In this document: positions 45,110-54,729 of the stretch, piece after piece
How positions within the stretch are numbered: position 1 is the stretch's first letter
Layout: every line of letters begins with the position of its first letter
Source of the DNA: Salmonirosea aquatica
Lineage (GTDB): Bacteria; Bacteroidota; Bacteroidia; Cytophagales; Spirosomataceae
Assembly: GCF_009296315.1 (NCBI RefSeq)
Contig: NZ_WHLY01000002.1
Location: 6,050,501 to 6,114,500, forward strand
DNA: 64,000 bases
Direction: 5' to 3'
Notes under the pieces: generated by a model
Told to the model about the DNA's origin: nothing
The model's database searches: none
The model's input: only the letters and a program-made list of their open reading frames with translations
Program-made: the position numbers and the translations under genes

Positions 45110-47140
45110 ATGGAGCTAATGTTTGGATTCTTCTTTTTTGCATTCATTGCGGCGGTGGGCCTGGTCGCGAAGGTCATTAGCCAGCCCTCTCTGGTCGAGT
45201 GGATTCTGTGTACGTTCGTCCTTTTTGTCGGTAGCGTCATACCCACGGGCTTTATTCTTTCAGCACTGGATTTGACCGCCAGCGCACTGGCCTGGATAGT
45301 GGGTACTTTCCTGATACTCGGGGCTCATTTCTTGATATGGCGCCGTTTGGTTCCTTCTGCTTCCCCCTTCTCAGTGCGGAAGTTACTCCAAAACAGAGCA
45401 GGTACCTTTCGTGAATGGTTTCTGGAACTTTCCCCTTATCTCAAAGTTCTTTTCAGCTTGATGATGGGTACCCTGCTGATCATCGGTATCACCAATCTGC
45501 TGTTGGTACTATTCACGGTACCCAATGAATGGGATAGCATGACGGGACATCTGAACCGGGCCATACGATACATTCAGCGAGGTACTATGGAGCATTTCGG
45601 GGGTACCAACTGGAATATGGACACCTACCCCAAGAGTGTTACGGCCATCCAGATTTACAGCTACCTGATTTTCGGGAAAACCGAGAATGCTTTCAAACTT
45701 ATTCATCATAGCGCCTACTGGATCACTCTGGTTGCCGTTTTTGGAATTTCGCAACGGATCGGCCGCAATTTGTCGGCAAGTTTTTTCTGCGCCCTGGCCT
45801 TTAGCCTGTTTCTGGATTTCCTAATGCAGGCCATCACCACCGAAACAGACATCGTTCTGACTGCCTATTTGAGTTGTCTGCTCTATTTCCTGTATACTTA
45901 CCATGCCACCCGGCTCAATAAATACCTATATCTTTCGGGGCTTGTCTTTGGCATTGTACTTGGTCATAAGGTGACTTTCGTCCTGCTTTTGCCTTCGGTT
46001 TTCGTCATCATGCTGTACACAGTTTTCATTGCTTCCTCTTTCCGAATCACTCTGGAACGGATGCTTCGACTGGGTATCGCTATCATCCTGGCGATTCTGA
46101 TTTACACCCTACCCACCGGTTATGTGAAAAATATTCAGGTCTTCGGGCATCCCATTGGTCCTCCGACAGCGTTACGACATCAGTCGGTCGAAAGGGCGGG
46201 TGGGTTAAGGAATCTGGCCGAACAGGGTAGCCGCAATCTGGTCCGGTATAGCTACGATTTTTTTAATCTGGATGGCCTGAGAAACGCCCAATGGGGCTAT
46301 GATTTGAATCAATGGATTCGTAAGCCCCTCGTGTTCATGGAAGATAAGCTTCACATGAGGCTTGACGAAGAAACCGATTTCTCCATAGTACCTTTTACTT
46401 TTCAGGGGCGCTTTGAATCATACAATGCCAATCCGTATTGGGGTATTTTCGGATTTGCGATGGTATTACCGCTGGTTCTCCTTACCCTGTTGCGCATTTT
46501 CCGATCCCGTCCGCATTGGTTTCTTGCGGCAGCCATTAGCCTCCATTTTATTGCAATCGCTTATTCGGCTCCGTATGATACTTTCAAGGGCCGGTATTTT
46601 ATCGAAACGGGTCTACTGGGCTCCCTGTTCTTACTCATGCTGTTTTCCAACCACCGGCTATCTATTCTCAAACCCCGCCGCTGGGTCTGGAAAATGTATG
46701 TGGGAATGGTCGTGCTGCTGGGTTGTGTATCAGCCATCATGTCGGTTTATCTGAACATCCGTGCCCTACCCTTGCCGGCCTACGGATACGAATCGGCCTT
46801 CACCGCCGATCGGATTAAATTTCAAACTTTTGCCCGCCCTGACACTTACCCAGCCTACCAACGGTTCGATTCTATCGTACCCCAAGACGCTACAGTGGCA
46901 CTAGGGACCATCAATGACGATTTCGAGTACCCCCTGTATGGGAAGAACCTTAGCCGGCGGCTTATTTCCATAAATCCGTTCGAGAAGGGGTTGCAACCTA
47001 TACCTCCCGAGGCCGATTATCTATTTTTTGATCGCAGCGTACTGAATCCCCAGCCCGGCGACCTGCGCCTTGGTACCGATACTACCATGCAAGGCCTTAT
47101 GGTAAAAGGGGAAGATTACTACCTGCGAAAACTAAAATAA
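45110..47140 (+). CDS. Large multi-helix membrane protein, GT-C glycosyltransferase-like
   Basis: 676 residues with about 11-12 membrane helices in the first 570 and a periplasmic C-terminal part. An early loop reads 'NEWDSMTGHLNRAIRYIQRG', where an Asp after the first helices resembles the metal-binding acid of GT-C transferases, which use polyprenyl-phosphate sugars. No named family is recognised. The start at 45110 is 11 bases after the aminotransferase. A similar build is seen in the gene at 54.7-56.4 kb. Confidence 0.6.
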   Translation: MELMFGFFFFAFIAAVGLVAKVISQPSLVEWILCTFVLFVGSVIPTGFILSALDLTASALAWIVGTFLILGAHFLIWRRLVPSASPFSVRKLLQNRAGTFREWFLELSPYLKVLFSLMMGTLLIIGITNLLLVLFTVPNEWDSMTGHLNRAIRYIQRGTMEHFGGTNWNMDTYPKSVTAIQIYSYLIFGKTENAFKLIHHSAYWITLVAVFGISQRIGRNLSASFFCALAFSLFLDFLMQAITTETDIVLTAYLSCLLYFLYTYHATRLNKYLYLSGLVFGIVLGHKVTFVLLLPSVFVIMLYTVFIASSFRITLERMLRLGIAIILAILIYTLPTGYVKNIQVFGHPIGPPTALRHQSVERAGGLRNLAEQGSRNLVRYSYDFFNLDGLRNAQWGYDLNQWIRKPLVFMEDKLHMRLDEETDFSIVPFTFQGRFESYNANPYWGIFGFAMVLPLVLLTLLRIFRSRPHWFLAAAISLHFIAIAYSAPYDTFKGRYFIETGLLGSLFLLMLFSNHRLSILKPRRWVWKMYVGMVVLLGCVSAIMSVYLNIRALPLPAYGYESAFTADRIKFQTFARPDTYPAYQRFDSIVPQDATVALGTINDDFEYPLYGKNLSRRLISINPFEKGLQPIPPEADYLFFDRSVLNPQPGDLRLGTDTTMQGLMVKGEDYYLRKLK

Positions 47141-47153
47141 CCTTCTTCACGAG

Positions 47154-47852
47154 ATGACTGTTGCGATCATGCAGCCTTATTTTCTACCCTACATCGGCTA
47201 TTTTCAATTGCTGAATACGGTGGACAAATTCGTATTGTACGACGATGTGAATTTTATCAATCGGGGTTGGGTGAACCGTAATAGTATTTTGCTTGGTGGA
47301 AAACCACATTTGTTCACTGTACCCCTGGACAACGCCAGTCAGAATAAACTAATCCATGAAGTAAAGATGACGGGCGAGGCCTCCTGGCGGAAAAAGCTTA
47401 TCAAAACCGTACAGCAGGCCTACCAGAAAGCGCCCTACTTCCCGACCGTTTTCCCCATCTTTGAAGAAATACTACATCTTGAAGCCACGGATATTGCTGA
47501 CCTGGTTTATCGGTCGTTGCTAATTCTGAAGGGGTACATGGGCATCGAAACCGAACTCGTGAGATCGTCTCGCATCTATGAAAACTCGTCGCTTAAAGGA
47601 CAGGCGCGCATTCTGGACATTTGTAATAAAGAGGGTGCAACCCAGTATATCAATCCCATTGGAGGACAGGAGTTATACGGTCGAGCGCATTTTGAAGCAC
47701 AGGGGATCCAACTGAATTTTATTAAAAGCAATCCTCACCCCTACCCGCAATTTAAAAATGCTTTCGTACCTTGGCTGTCCATCCTGGACGTGTTGATGTT
47801 CAATGACATGACCAACACTCAGGAGCTTTTACTTGACTTTGAACTCGTTTGA
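47154..47852 (+). CDS. WbqC-family protein
   Basis: 232 residues. The N-terminal 'VAIMQPYFLPYIGYFQLLNTVDKFVLYDDVNFINRGWVNRN' is the hallmark of WbqC. These proteins lie in O-antigen and capsule clusters. Some have been proposed to act in transfer onto amino-sugars, but the activity is not well established. It is 13 bases after the membrane protein gene. Confidence 0.88.
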   Translation: MTVAIMQPYFLPYIGYFQLLNTVDKFVLYDDVNFINRGWVNRNSILLGGKPHLFTVPLDNASQNKLIHEVKMTGEASWRKKLIKTVQQAYQKAPYFPTVFPIFEEILHLEATDIADLVYRSLLILKGYMGIETELVRSSRIYENSSLKGQARILDICNKEGATQYINPIGGQELYGRAHFEAQGIQLNFIKSNPHPYPQFKNAFVPWLSILDVLMFNDMTNTQELLLDFELV

Positions 47853-47854
47853 TT

Positions 47855-48514
47855 ATGGCAAAAGTGGTACTTTTTGGAGTTTTAGATACGGCAGAATTAG
47901 CTCATTTTTATCTGGAACATGATTCGGAGCATGAGGTCGTGGCTTTTACCGTAAACCGGGAATATCTGAAAGAAGAGTCGTTCCGCGGTTTACCCCTGGT
48001 GGCCTTCGAAGATGTGGAAACTCTGTTTCCTCCCCAGGAATATGCTTTTTTTGCCCCACTGACGGCTCGTAATATGAACCGAAACCGTGAGAAAGTGTAT
48101 CAGGAAGCCAAAGCCAAAGGGTATTCATTCATTTCATATATCAGTTCAAAAGCCACGCTCTTGAATCGGGGATTGATCGGGGAGAACTGTTTCATTTTGG
48201 AAGACAATACTATTCAGCCCTTCACCACCATCGGCAACAATGTCGTACTCTGGAGTGGCAACCACATCGGTCACCACGGACAGATTCACGATCATGTTTT
48301 CTTTACCTCCCACGTGGTACTGTCAGGCCACTGCCAGGTAGAGTCGTATTCGTTTTTCGGTGTCAACGCCACCATCCGCGATTACACCCGCATCGCCCAG
48401 GGTACCCTGGTGGGAATGGCTTCGGCGATTACCAAAGAAACCGAGGAATGGGGTATCTACATCGGAAACCCGGCCAAGAAGGTTCCAGGCAAGAAAAGTT
48501 TTGAAGCTTATTGA
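47855..48514 (+). CDS. NeuD-like sugar O/N-acetyltransferase (left-handed beta helix)
   Basis: About 219 residues from the ATG at 47855. An N-terminal nucleotide-fold part ('KVVLFGVLDTAELAHFYLE') is followed by hexapeptide repeats (about 105-200, 'FTTIGNNVVLWSGNHIGHHGQI', with His-rich catalytic loop). This is the NeuD/PglD build, which acetylates amino-sugars such as the product of the DegT aminotransferase three genes upstream. It follows wbqC with a two-base gap. Confidence 0.85.
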   Translation: MAKVVLFGVLDTAELAHFYLEHDSEHEVVAFTVNREYLKEESFRGLPLVAFEDVETLFPPQEYAFFAPLTARNMNRNREKVYQEAKAKGYSFISYISSKATLLNRGLIGENCFILEDNTIQPFTTIGNNVVLWSGNHIGHHGQIHDHVFFTSHVVLSGHCQVESYSFFGVNATIRDYTRIAQGTLVGMASAITKETEEWGIYIGNPAKKVPGKKSFEAY

Positions 48515-48558
48515 ACATACCTACCTTTGTCGGGAGGTTTCTTAGCAAAAAACGATTG

Positions 48559-49785
48559 ATGCACTCTAAGCGGGTTTTATTTATTTCCCACGACGCCAAC
48601 CGGGCGGGCAGCCAGCTGTTGCTACTCCAACTCATCAAGCTGTTAAAGGCTCAGGGCATTTCCTCCCATTTGCTGCTCTGCGATGGGGGCGATCTGGTGG
48701 AGGACTTCAAAGCGGTTACCTCCTGTACCCTCCTCGAATCCCCTCCATCATCTCCGTTGCTGAGTAAAATCAAAAAAGGGGTTGAGAAGATACCTTTTCT
48801 TCGCCTTCCCTCGGCTGGCACCAATGCAAAGGTACACCTCCGTCTTGAAACCGAATTGTCGCAGCTGAATATTGGGCTGGTATTTGTCAATTCAGTGGCC
48901 AATGCCGCTTTTTACCAGCAGAACCTCGTTTTCCTGCATGCGCTTCCGGTAGTCCTTTTTGCCCACGAACTCGAAATGTCCGTGGCTACCTACACGGCAC
49001 CCGAGTCCCTTCGGTTCCTGCTCCAAAAGTGCGATCACCTGATTGCCGTCTCGAAGGCCGTGGCTGATTTCTACATACGTGACTATGGGTATCCTACGTC
49101 CCGCGTGAGTACATTTACGTTAATCAATTCAGGGGAAATACTGAATAACCTTGCTTCCCTGGATCCACACTACACTCACCCTGCCCTTCCTACCGAGGCC
49201 GATGCTATTATAATCGGGGGCTGCGGGAATGCCGAATGGCGCAAAGGAAACGATATTTTTAATCTCATTGCCCGCCAGGTGATCGAAACCATGCCGACGC
49301 GTCCCATCTACTTTGTGTGGGTAGGTGCCGGTCCTATGCATGCCTTCTACGAACAAATAAAGTTCGACATCGAACGTTTCGGCCTTTCCCGGCAAATCAT
49401 TCTAATCCCCCCTACGCCGGAAGCGTTGAATATTATGAATCGGTTCGACCTTTTTTTATTGAGTTCGCGGGAAGACCCCTACCCGTTGGTTGTTCTGGAA
49501 GCAGCTCTACTTCAGAAACCGATCATCTGTTTTGAGAAAGCGGGTGGTGCGCCTGAACTGGTCGAGCAGGATGCCGGTGAGGTCGTGGGGTATCTTGATG
49601 TTGCTGCCGCCTCCCAAGCTATCATTACCCTGATCAATGATCCGGTGTTACGTAAAAAAAAGGGCAAAGCTGCTCACCACAAGGTACTTGAGCGTCATAA
49701 CACCGAACAAAGTATTCAAAAAATCCTGACGATTATCCATGATCTCATGCCTGTTCCGGTTTCCGAAAACGTACCTCTGGCATGA
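48559..49785 (+). CDS. Family 4 glycosyltransferase
   Basis: About 408 residues from the ATG at 48559 (MHSKRVLFISHDANRAGSQ). The GT-B fold shows in 'LFISHDANRAGSQLLLLQLIK' and the nucleotide-binding end 'LFLLSSREDPYPLVVLEAALLQKPIICFEKAGG', a variant of the EX7E motif. It is a cytoplasmic transferase of unknown donor. A TTG start at 48511 is possible but adds 16 non-conserved residues. The stop overlaps the next ATG. Confidence 0.85.
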   Translation: MHSKRVLFISHDANRAGSQLLLLQLIKLLKAQGISSHLLLCDGGDLVEDFKAVTSCTLLESPPSSPLLSKIKKGVEKIPFLRLPSAGTNAKVHLRLETELSQLNIGLVFVNSVANAAFYQQNLVFLHALPVVLFAHELEMSVATYTAPESLRFLLQKCDHLIAVSKAVADFYIRDYGYPTSRVSTFTLINSGEILNNLASLDPHYTHPALPTEADAIIIGGCGNAEWRKGNDIFNLIARQVIETMPTRPIYFVWVGAGPMHAFYEQIKFDIERFGLSRQIILIPPTPEALNIMNRFDLFLLSSREDPYPLVVLEAALLQKPIICFEKAGGAPELVEQDAGEVVGYLDVAAASQAIITLINDPVLRKKKGKAAHHKVLERHNTEQSIQKILTIIHDLMPVPVSENVPLA

Positions 49786-50765
49786 CCATCGCTTTCACAA
49801 TCTGTTCCATCAATTACCTGGCGCAAGCCCGTACTTTGGGCGAGTCTCTGCGCAGGACTAATCCAGATATCACCTATTTCGTGGGGTTGGTGGATCGGTT
49901 GGAAAATATAACGTTTGCACCTGGTTACGAGCCCGATTGCACGCTGGTAGAAGTTCATACCATCGGCATCGAGGCTTTCGATGATTTGTGCGAGCGATAC
50001 AATATCACCGAACTCAACACCGCGGTCAAGCCTTTCTATTTTCAGTATTTTTATGAAACATATCCCGGGGCGGACAAAATCTTGTACCTGGATCCCGACA
50101 TCATCGTTTTCCAGCCTCTGACCGCTCTGCTTGCTACCCTCGATACCCACGAGGCGGTTCTGACTCCCCACCTTACCGTACCCATTGCCGATACGAAAAA
50201 ACCCAGTGAGCTGGATCATCTCAACACGGGCTTGTATAACCTGGGTTTCTGTGGGTTCCGAAGAAGCGAATCTACCCGGAAGTTCCTGGCCTGGTGGGCC
50301 GAAAAACTACGCTACGAATGCCTCATAGCCCTGTGTGACGGTTTGTTCGTGGATCAGAACTGGATGAATTTCCTACCTCTTTTTGTGGAAAATACTTGTA
50401 TTGAAAGCAATCCTGGCTACAATGCGGCTTATTGGAATCTACATGAACGCACGTTCACAAAGCAGAAGGGTACCTTCATGGTAAATGAGGGGTATCCGCT
50501 CCAGTTTTTCCATTTCAGTGGTTATGATCCCGCCCGACCGGACGTAGTTTCCAAGTACCAGAACCGTTATGACTTCCACCAACGACCCGACTTGACCGAG
50601 CTTTTCGAACTGTACCGTGAACGGCTAATGGCCCACGGCAATTCCTACTACCGAAATTTTACCTGCGTGTACATCAAGCCCGAAAAAATTTATAAGTATA
50701 GCCGAATCCGTAAAGGACTGACAACCCCCCTCCGTACTTTGATGCGGCTCATCGATTCCCACTAA
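49782..50765 (+). CDS. GT8-like glycosyltransferase with intact DxD motif
   Basis: 327 residues. 'MTIAFTICSINYLAQARTLGESLRRTNPD' at the N-terminus and a DxD-type metal site, 'KILYLDPDIIVF' (Asp104, Asp106), point to a GT-A fold close to family 8. 'LNTGLYNLGFCGFRRSESTRKFLAWW' is the acceptor region. It is the first of three consecutive related genes: it overlaps the upstream gene by four bases and the downstream gene by one, so all are coupled. Confidence 0.82.
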   Translation: MTIAFTICSINYLAQARTLGESLRRTNPDITYFVGLVDRLENITFAPGYEPDCTLVEVHTIGIEAFDDLCERYNITELNTAVKPFYFQYFYETYPGADKILYLDPDIIVFQPLTALLATLDTHEAVLTPHLTVPIADTKKPSELDHLNTGLYNLGFCGFRRSESTRKFLAWWAEKLRYECLIALCDGLFVDQNWMNFLPLFVENTCIESNPGYNAAYWNLHERTFTKQKGTFMVNEGYPLQFFHFSGYDPARPDVVSKYQNRYDFHQRPDLTELFELYRERLMAHGNSYYRNFTCVYIKPEKIYKYSRIRKGLTTPLRTLMRLIDSH

Positions 50766-51514
50766 TGACCGAATTAGTCACCGTCCTTGTCCCGCTTTTC
50801 GGATTGCCCCTTACTCCTCTCGAAACCTATTCGCTTCAAACATGTCAGAGGCACTTGGGTGACTTTCCGATTACCTTTCTAAAAAGTGATTCCCTCACAC
50901 TGTCGGATGAAGTCCGGTCCATTTGTCCCACGGCCGATTCTGTTTCTTTCGACCCGAGGTACCTTGCCAACCGCACCGGGTACACGAAGCTGTTGCTTGG
51001 CGAAAATTTGTACGAACAGTTTAGCTGGAGCAGGTACCTTTTGATTCTGGAATTGAACACTGTGGTTACCAAAAATGAACTGGCCTACTGGTGTCGCCAG
51101 GGATATGATTTAATTCAGGCGTTCCCTACATTCGATGAGAAGGTTTCTCCGGTTCGGTCGATGGTACGGCGATTTAGCCCTACGGCTCATCTTGCTCCAC
51201 AATCCTACGAAAGGCAAACTTTTGAACGGAGCGCGGGGATATCTTTACGGCGGGTAAAATCATTTCAGAAGCTGGTGAGGCGAAAAAAACGTTCTATGAA
51301 TCGTTTTCTGACGGATTACCCGGATCCGCAGAATGATTCGTTATTTTGGGAATATTTTGTCAATCGGTGGCGCCCTGAACTCATAACGCCCAATGCGCTG
51401 GCCCGCCGTCATTTTGCCCAAAATCAGGCCTCATTCAATAGGGTACCTGCGCCAAATCTAATACCTTTCAGTATCACTGACTTCGATGATTTCCCCCTTT
51501 GGGATCGTTACTAA
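50765..51514 (+). CDS. DUF5672-like glycosyltransferase-related protein
   Basis: 249 residues. The central 'TKLLLGENLYEQFSWSRYLLILELNTVV' and 'ELAYWCRQGYDLIQAFP' match the DUF5672 pattern, where the usual '-QLDA-' acid is Asn here (Asn98). The C-terminus 'NDSLFWEYFVNRW' and 'DFDDFPLW' also fit. DUF5672 proteins are found in surface-glycan clusters and probably are GT-A enzymes. With the acid lost it may be inactive or act with its neighbours. Confidence 0.7.
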   Translation: MTELVTVLVPLFGLPLTPLETYSLQTCQRHLGDFPITFLKSDSLTLSDEVRSICPTADSVSFDPRYLANRTGYTKLLLGENLYEQFSWSRYLLILELNTVVTKNELAYWCRQGYDLIQAFPTFDEKVSPVRSMVRRFSPTAHLAPQSYERQTFERSAGISLRRVKSFQKLVRRKKRSMNRFLTDYPDPQNDSLFWEYFVNRWRPELITPNALARRHFAQNQASFNRVPAPNLIPFSITDFDDFPLWDRY

Positions 51515-51517
51515 ACC

Positions 51518-52489
51518 ATGAAAATTGTCTTTACCGTTTGCAATCGACACCAACTCCGCCAAGCCCTGACTCTGGGCGAATCGTTACTTCTTCATAATCC
51601 CGACTATTTATTTGTAATCGGCTGGATGGATGAAGCTCCGTTAGTTAATTTACCTGAATGGGTGCGCGTGATTCGATTCCATGAGCTAGAGGTACCTGAT
51701 GCGAAAGCCATGTGTCTTCGGTACTACGATTTTGAATTAAACGCTGCCTGCAAACCTTTTTTTGCCCGGAAAATACTCGAGATTTATCCCCGTTGTACCC
51801 GATTGATGTACCTGGCTCCCTCGATCTGGGTGCTGGATTCGCTGGAATCGGTTCTTAATTCAAAGTACTTCCTGCAAATCACGCCACACCGTCTGCATCC
51901 AATAGTCCCCGGCAGCCACCTGGATGACAAGGCTATTTTGAACATCGGAATGTACCATGCCGGAAGCTGGGTTCTACATCCAGATGGTCAGGAAAATAAA
52001 TTGCTGGATTGGTGGTGCGAACGTACAATGGATCGTGCCTATTTCAACCTGTGCGAGGGCATGTGCATGGATCAGTTATGGATGAATTACCTACCCCTGC
52101 TGTACAGTAACGTGCAGGCGGTGCGTCGCCCTAGTTGGCATTTTGGCCTTCATGCCCAAGTTGATCAAAACCTTGAGCAGGATAAGGAAGGTACCTTTTG
52201 GGTAAAGCAGCATTCGCTGATCTCCATAGATTTTGCAGGGATCGAAGTCTACCATCCTATCTGGACTGATCATGCAAACCTGATTTCTAGGAAGGCGCCT
52301 TGGCAAGAAATCTGCCGTCTCTACCAAGAAAGGGTCATTGCGCAAAAGGTACATTCATTCGAATCGGGAAGCAATCCGTACGGACGGGCATCGATCATCA
52401 AACCTTTTCGGAAGCAAAGGAAACAAGTGATTGGCCTGCTGGAAACCCTGGTAAACCGAATTGAAACGTACGATCTTACCCATAATTGA
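51518..52489 (+). CDS. GT8-like glycosyltransferase paralogue with altered DxD motif
   Basis: 323 residues, clearly related over its length to the protein at 49782 (same N-terminus '..FTxCxRxxLxQAxTLGESL', same 'LNIGMYHAGSW', 'LCEGMCMDQLWMNYLPLLYSN'). At the place of the DPD site it reads 'MYLAPSIWVL' (Ala100-Pro-Ser102), so both metal-binding acids are gone. Either it is a non-catalytic partner or it uses other residues. It lies three bases after the DUF5672 gene. Confidence 0.8.
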   Translation: MKIVFTVCNRHQLRQALTLGESLLLHNPDYLFVIGWMDEAPLVNLPEWVRVIRFHELEVPDAKAMCLRYYDFELNAACKPFFARKILEIYPRCTRLMYLAPSIWVLDSLESVLNSKYFLQITPHRLHPIVPGSHLDDKAILNIGMYHAGSWVLHPDGQENKLLDWWCERTMDRAYFNLCEGMCMDQLWMNYLPLLYSNVQAVRRPSWHFGLHAQVDQNLEQDKEGTFWVKQHSLISIDFAGIEVYHPIWTDHANLISRKAPWQEICRLYQERVIAQKVHSFESGSNPYGRASIIKPFRKQRKQVIGLLETLVNRIETYDLTHN

Positions 52490-52499
52490 GCTATTGCCC

Positions 52500-53387
52500 A
52501 TGAAATCACTGGAAACGTACGCCTCCGAACTACAGTCCTTCTTACAGAAACCTGCTGGTTTGGTTAAGCAGGACAGTACCTACCCGAAACTATCGATAAT
52601 AACACCTTCTTTTAATCAGGGAAAATACCTTGAACGGACCATCCTTAGTGTACTGAACCAGCAGTACCCCAATCTGGAGTATATCATCATCGACGGCGGT
52701 TCGACGGATGAAAGTCTGGACGTAATCAAGAAATATGAAAAATACCTGGCCTATTGGGTGAGTGAACCCGATAAAGGCCAGGTAGATGCCCTGAATAAGG
52801 GTTTTATTAAAGCCACTGGCGACTGGATCGGGTTTCAGAATTCTGATGATGTATATTTCCCCGGTACATTTGATCGTTTTGGCATTGAGGCACGTCGGAG
52901 CGCGAACGTAGATTTGTTATATGGAGACCTATTTATGATAACCCCCGACGACCGGGTCACGGAACTACTTAAGACCTTACCCTATAGCCTGACTTGCCAA
53001 CTGATTGAAGGGATGCAGATTCATAACCAGTCTTTGTTTTTCAAAAAAAGCCTGCTTGATCAGTATGGCTCATTTGACCCAGAGTATCGATTTGCCTTTG
53101 ATTATGAATTCATAACCCGCTTTACTACCCAATCGGGCGTGCGGGCTAAACGAATAAACGGATTGGCCGGTGCCCTACGGATTCATGACGAAGCCAAATC
53201 TTCAACCATCGCGCAGATAGGTCGACAGGAACACGAGCAAATACAAATCGCCTTCGGAAAATACAATACTTCCTTTTTGCCTGAGAAAATGCAGTACCTT
53301 TACTGCCGACTACGAAAATTGGCGTATTTGTTCGGTCAAAACGATTGGAATTACATCGCCCACAGAAAGAGTTTACGAAAGACATGA
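52500..53387 (+). CDS. Family 2 glycosyltransferase
   Basis: About 295 residues from the ATG at 52500. GT2 marks: 'LSIITPSFNQGKYLERTILSVLNQQYPNLEYIIIDGGSTDES' and the acid pair in 'WIGFQNSDDVYFPG'. A late 'HNQSLFFKKSLLDQYGSFDPEYRFAFDYEFI' is typical. Predicted to be cytoplasmic or membrane-associated. Overlaps the next gene by four bases (ATGA). Confidence 0.9.
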   Translation: MKSLETYASELQSFLQKPAGLVKQDSTYPKLSIITPSFNQGKYLERTILSVLNQQYPNLEYIIIDGGSTDESLDVIKKYEKYLAYWVSEPDKGQVDALNKGFIKATGDWIGFQNSDDVYFPGTFDRFGIEARRSANVDLLYGDLFMITPDDRVTELLKTLPYSLTCQLIEGMQIHNQSLFFKKSLLDQYGSFDPEYRFAFDYEFITRFTTQSGVRAKRINGLAGALRIHDEAKSSTIAQIGRQEHEQIQIAFGKYNTSFLPEKMQYLYCRLRKLAYLFGQNDWNYIAHRKSLRKT

Positions 53388-54709
53388 GTACCAAATCCCT
53401 AATTAGGCTATTCCACTTCCTGCGTTACTCGGCGGGTATCGCTATGATGTTTAATGGATTTCCTCTGGTATTTTTTATCCGGGATACCCTGCACATCGGA
53501 CCTGCCTCTAATGTATTTACCGCCTATTTTTTCGGATTGGCGCTGATTCTCATGTTCCCAACGCATCTTTTTACCCGCCTCTACAAACCTAATTTCACGC
53601 TACTTAAGTACGCGGTGCTTTTCCTGGCAATTGCACTTTACCATTTCTTTGTTTTCAACAACTCGGGCTTCGACTGGTTCGTTGAAATCGGGAATTTCGC
53701 GTTTACTTTTGCTTTCCTCTTTTTACTCATTCATGTACCCAATGAAGTAAAAGACACGCTGGTACCTATCCTATTTCTGTTTGCTTTTTTCTCCAACCTC
53801 ACGCTGATTTACTCCCTGCTTACCGATCCGAACTGGAAAATAGGGATGCGGGCGGCGGTGACGTTTGAGAATGCCGGGGCTCAGGAAGGAGGAAATCCTC
53901 ATATTGCCGCCCGGAATGGCCTGGTCTGTATGCTGACCGGTGCTGTTTTAGCTTGGCGGTATAACCATCTACTAATCAAGCTTTTCCTGATTGTATCCAT
54001 CATTTTTAGTCTTGCCGTAATAATCCTGGCTCAGGTAAAATCGAGCCTGCTGGCCATCGGGCTAATGGTCTGCTTTTTTCTATTTTTCAATGCCCGATTT
54101 TCCAATATAGCAAAAATCGGTCGGAGTATTTTCCGGGTAAGGAATATTGTTATTCTGGCGCTCCTGATCGTGGGACTTAATGTTTTTCTAAGCCGATATA
54201 GTGATCTTTACAGTCTACTGTACGGTTATTGGTTCGGTTTTCAAACCAAGCTCATGGATGTGATTTTCACGGCTTCCGGCGTAAAGGTTTCCAGTACTGC
54301 TGTTGTGGATGCCTCAGCCATGGGACGAGTAACAAGCATCACATACTTTATGAATTCCTTTGGTAATCCGGCTCTGCTTATCATTGGGGCCGGCTATAAG
54401 AACGTTTTTATGGATGTTCCCATTCTTGAGTCAATCATTAACCACGGCATTTTTGGCTTTATTTTCTTCTTCGGCTTCAACTACCACCTATTCATGTGCA
54501 CTGTCAGGGAACTACGCAAACCTACCAATCCGCTGACCCTATTCCTTGCCTACTTCTTCGTTTACTTTCTGGTTCTGCTCATTTCAAATGGCCGTCCTTA
54601 TGACGTATCCTTCTGGTTTCCTTATGCCGTGATGATCCGCTTTCTGGGCATCAAATACCTGGATGCTGAAAAAGAAGTTAGGCCTGAACCCATGGCCCAA
54701 CTGGCTTAA
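53384..54709 (+). CDS. O-antigen polymerase/ligase-like membrane protein
   Basis: About 441 residues with about 11-12 membrane helices and a large periplasmic loop (about 285-325), the layout of Wzy polymerases and WaaL ligases. A short soluble N-terminus precedes the helices. Its role (joining repeat units or attaching the chain to a carrier) cannot be decided from sequence. It starts four bases before the end of the GT2 gene, and a GGTACC lies two bases past its stop. Confidence 0.75.
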   Translation: MSTKSLIRLFHFLRYSAGIAMMFNGFPLVFFIRDTLHIGPASNVFTAYFFGLALILMFPTHLFTRLYKPNFTLLKYAVLFLAIALYHFFVFNNSGFDWFVEIGNFAFTFAFLFLLIHVPNEVKDTLVPILFLFAFFSNLTLIYSLLTDPNWKIGMRAAVTFENAGAQEGGNPHIAARNGLVCMLTGAVLAWRYNHLLIKLFLIVSIIFSLAVIILAQVKSSLLAIGLMVCFFLFFNARFSNIAKIGRSIFRVRNIVILALLIVGLNVFLSRYSDLYSLLYGYWFGFQTKLMDVIFTASGVKVSSTAVVDASAMGRVTSITYFMNSFGNPALLIIGAGYKNVFMDVPILESIINHGIFGFIFFFGFNYHLFMCTVRELRKPTNPLTLFLAYFFVYFLVLLISNGRPYDVSFWFPYAVMIRFLGIKYLDAEKEVRPEPMAQLA

Positions 54710-54729
54710 AGGTACCCCCTCAGTTCGAT

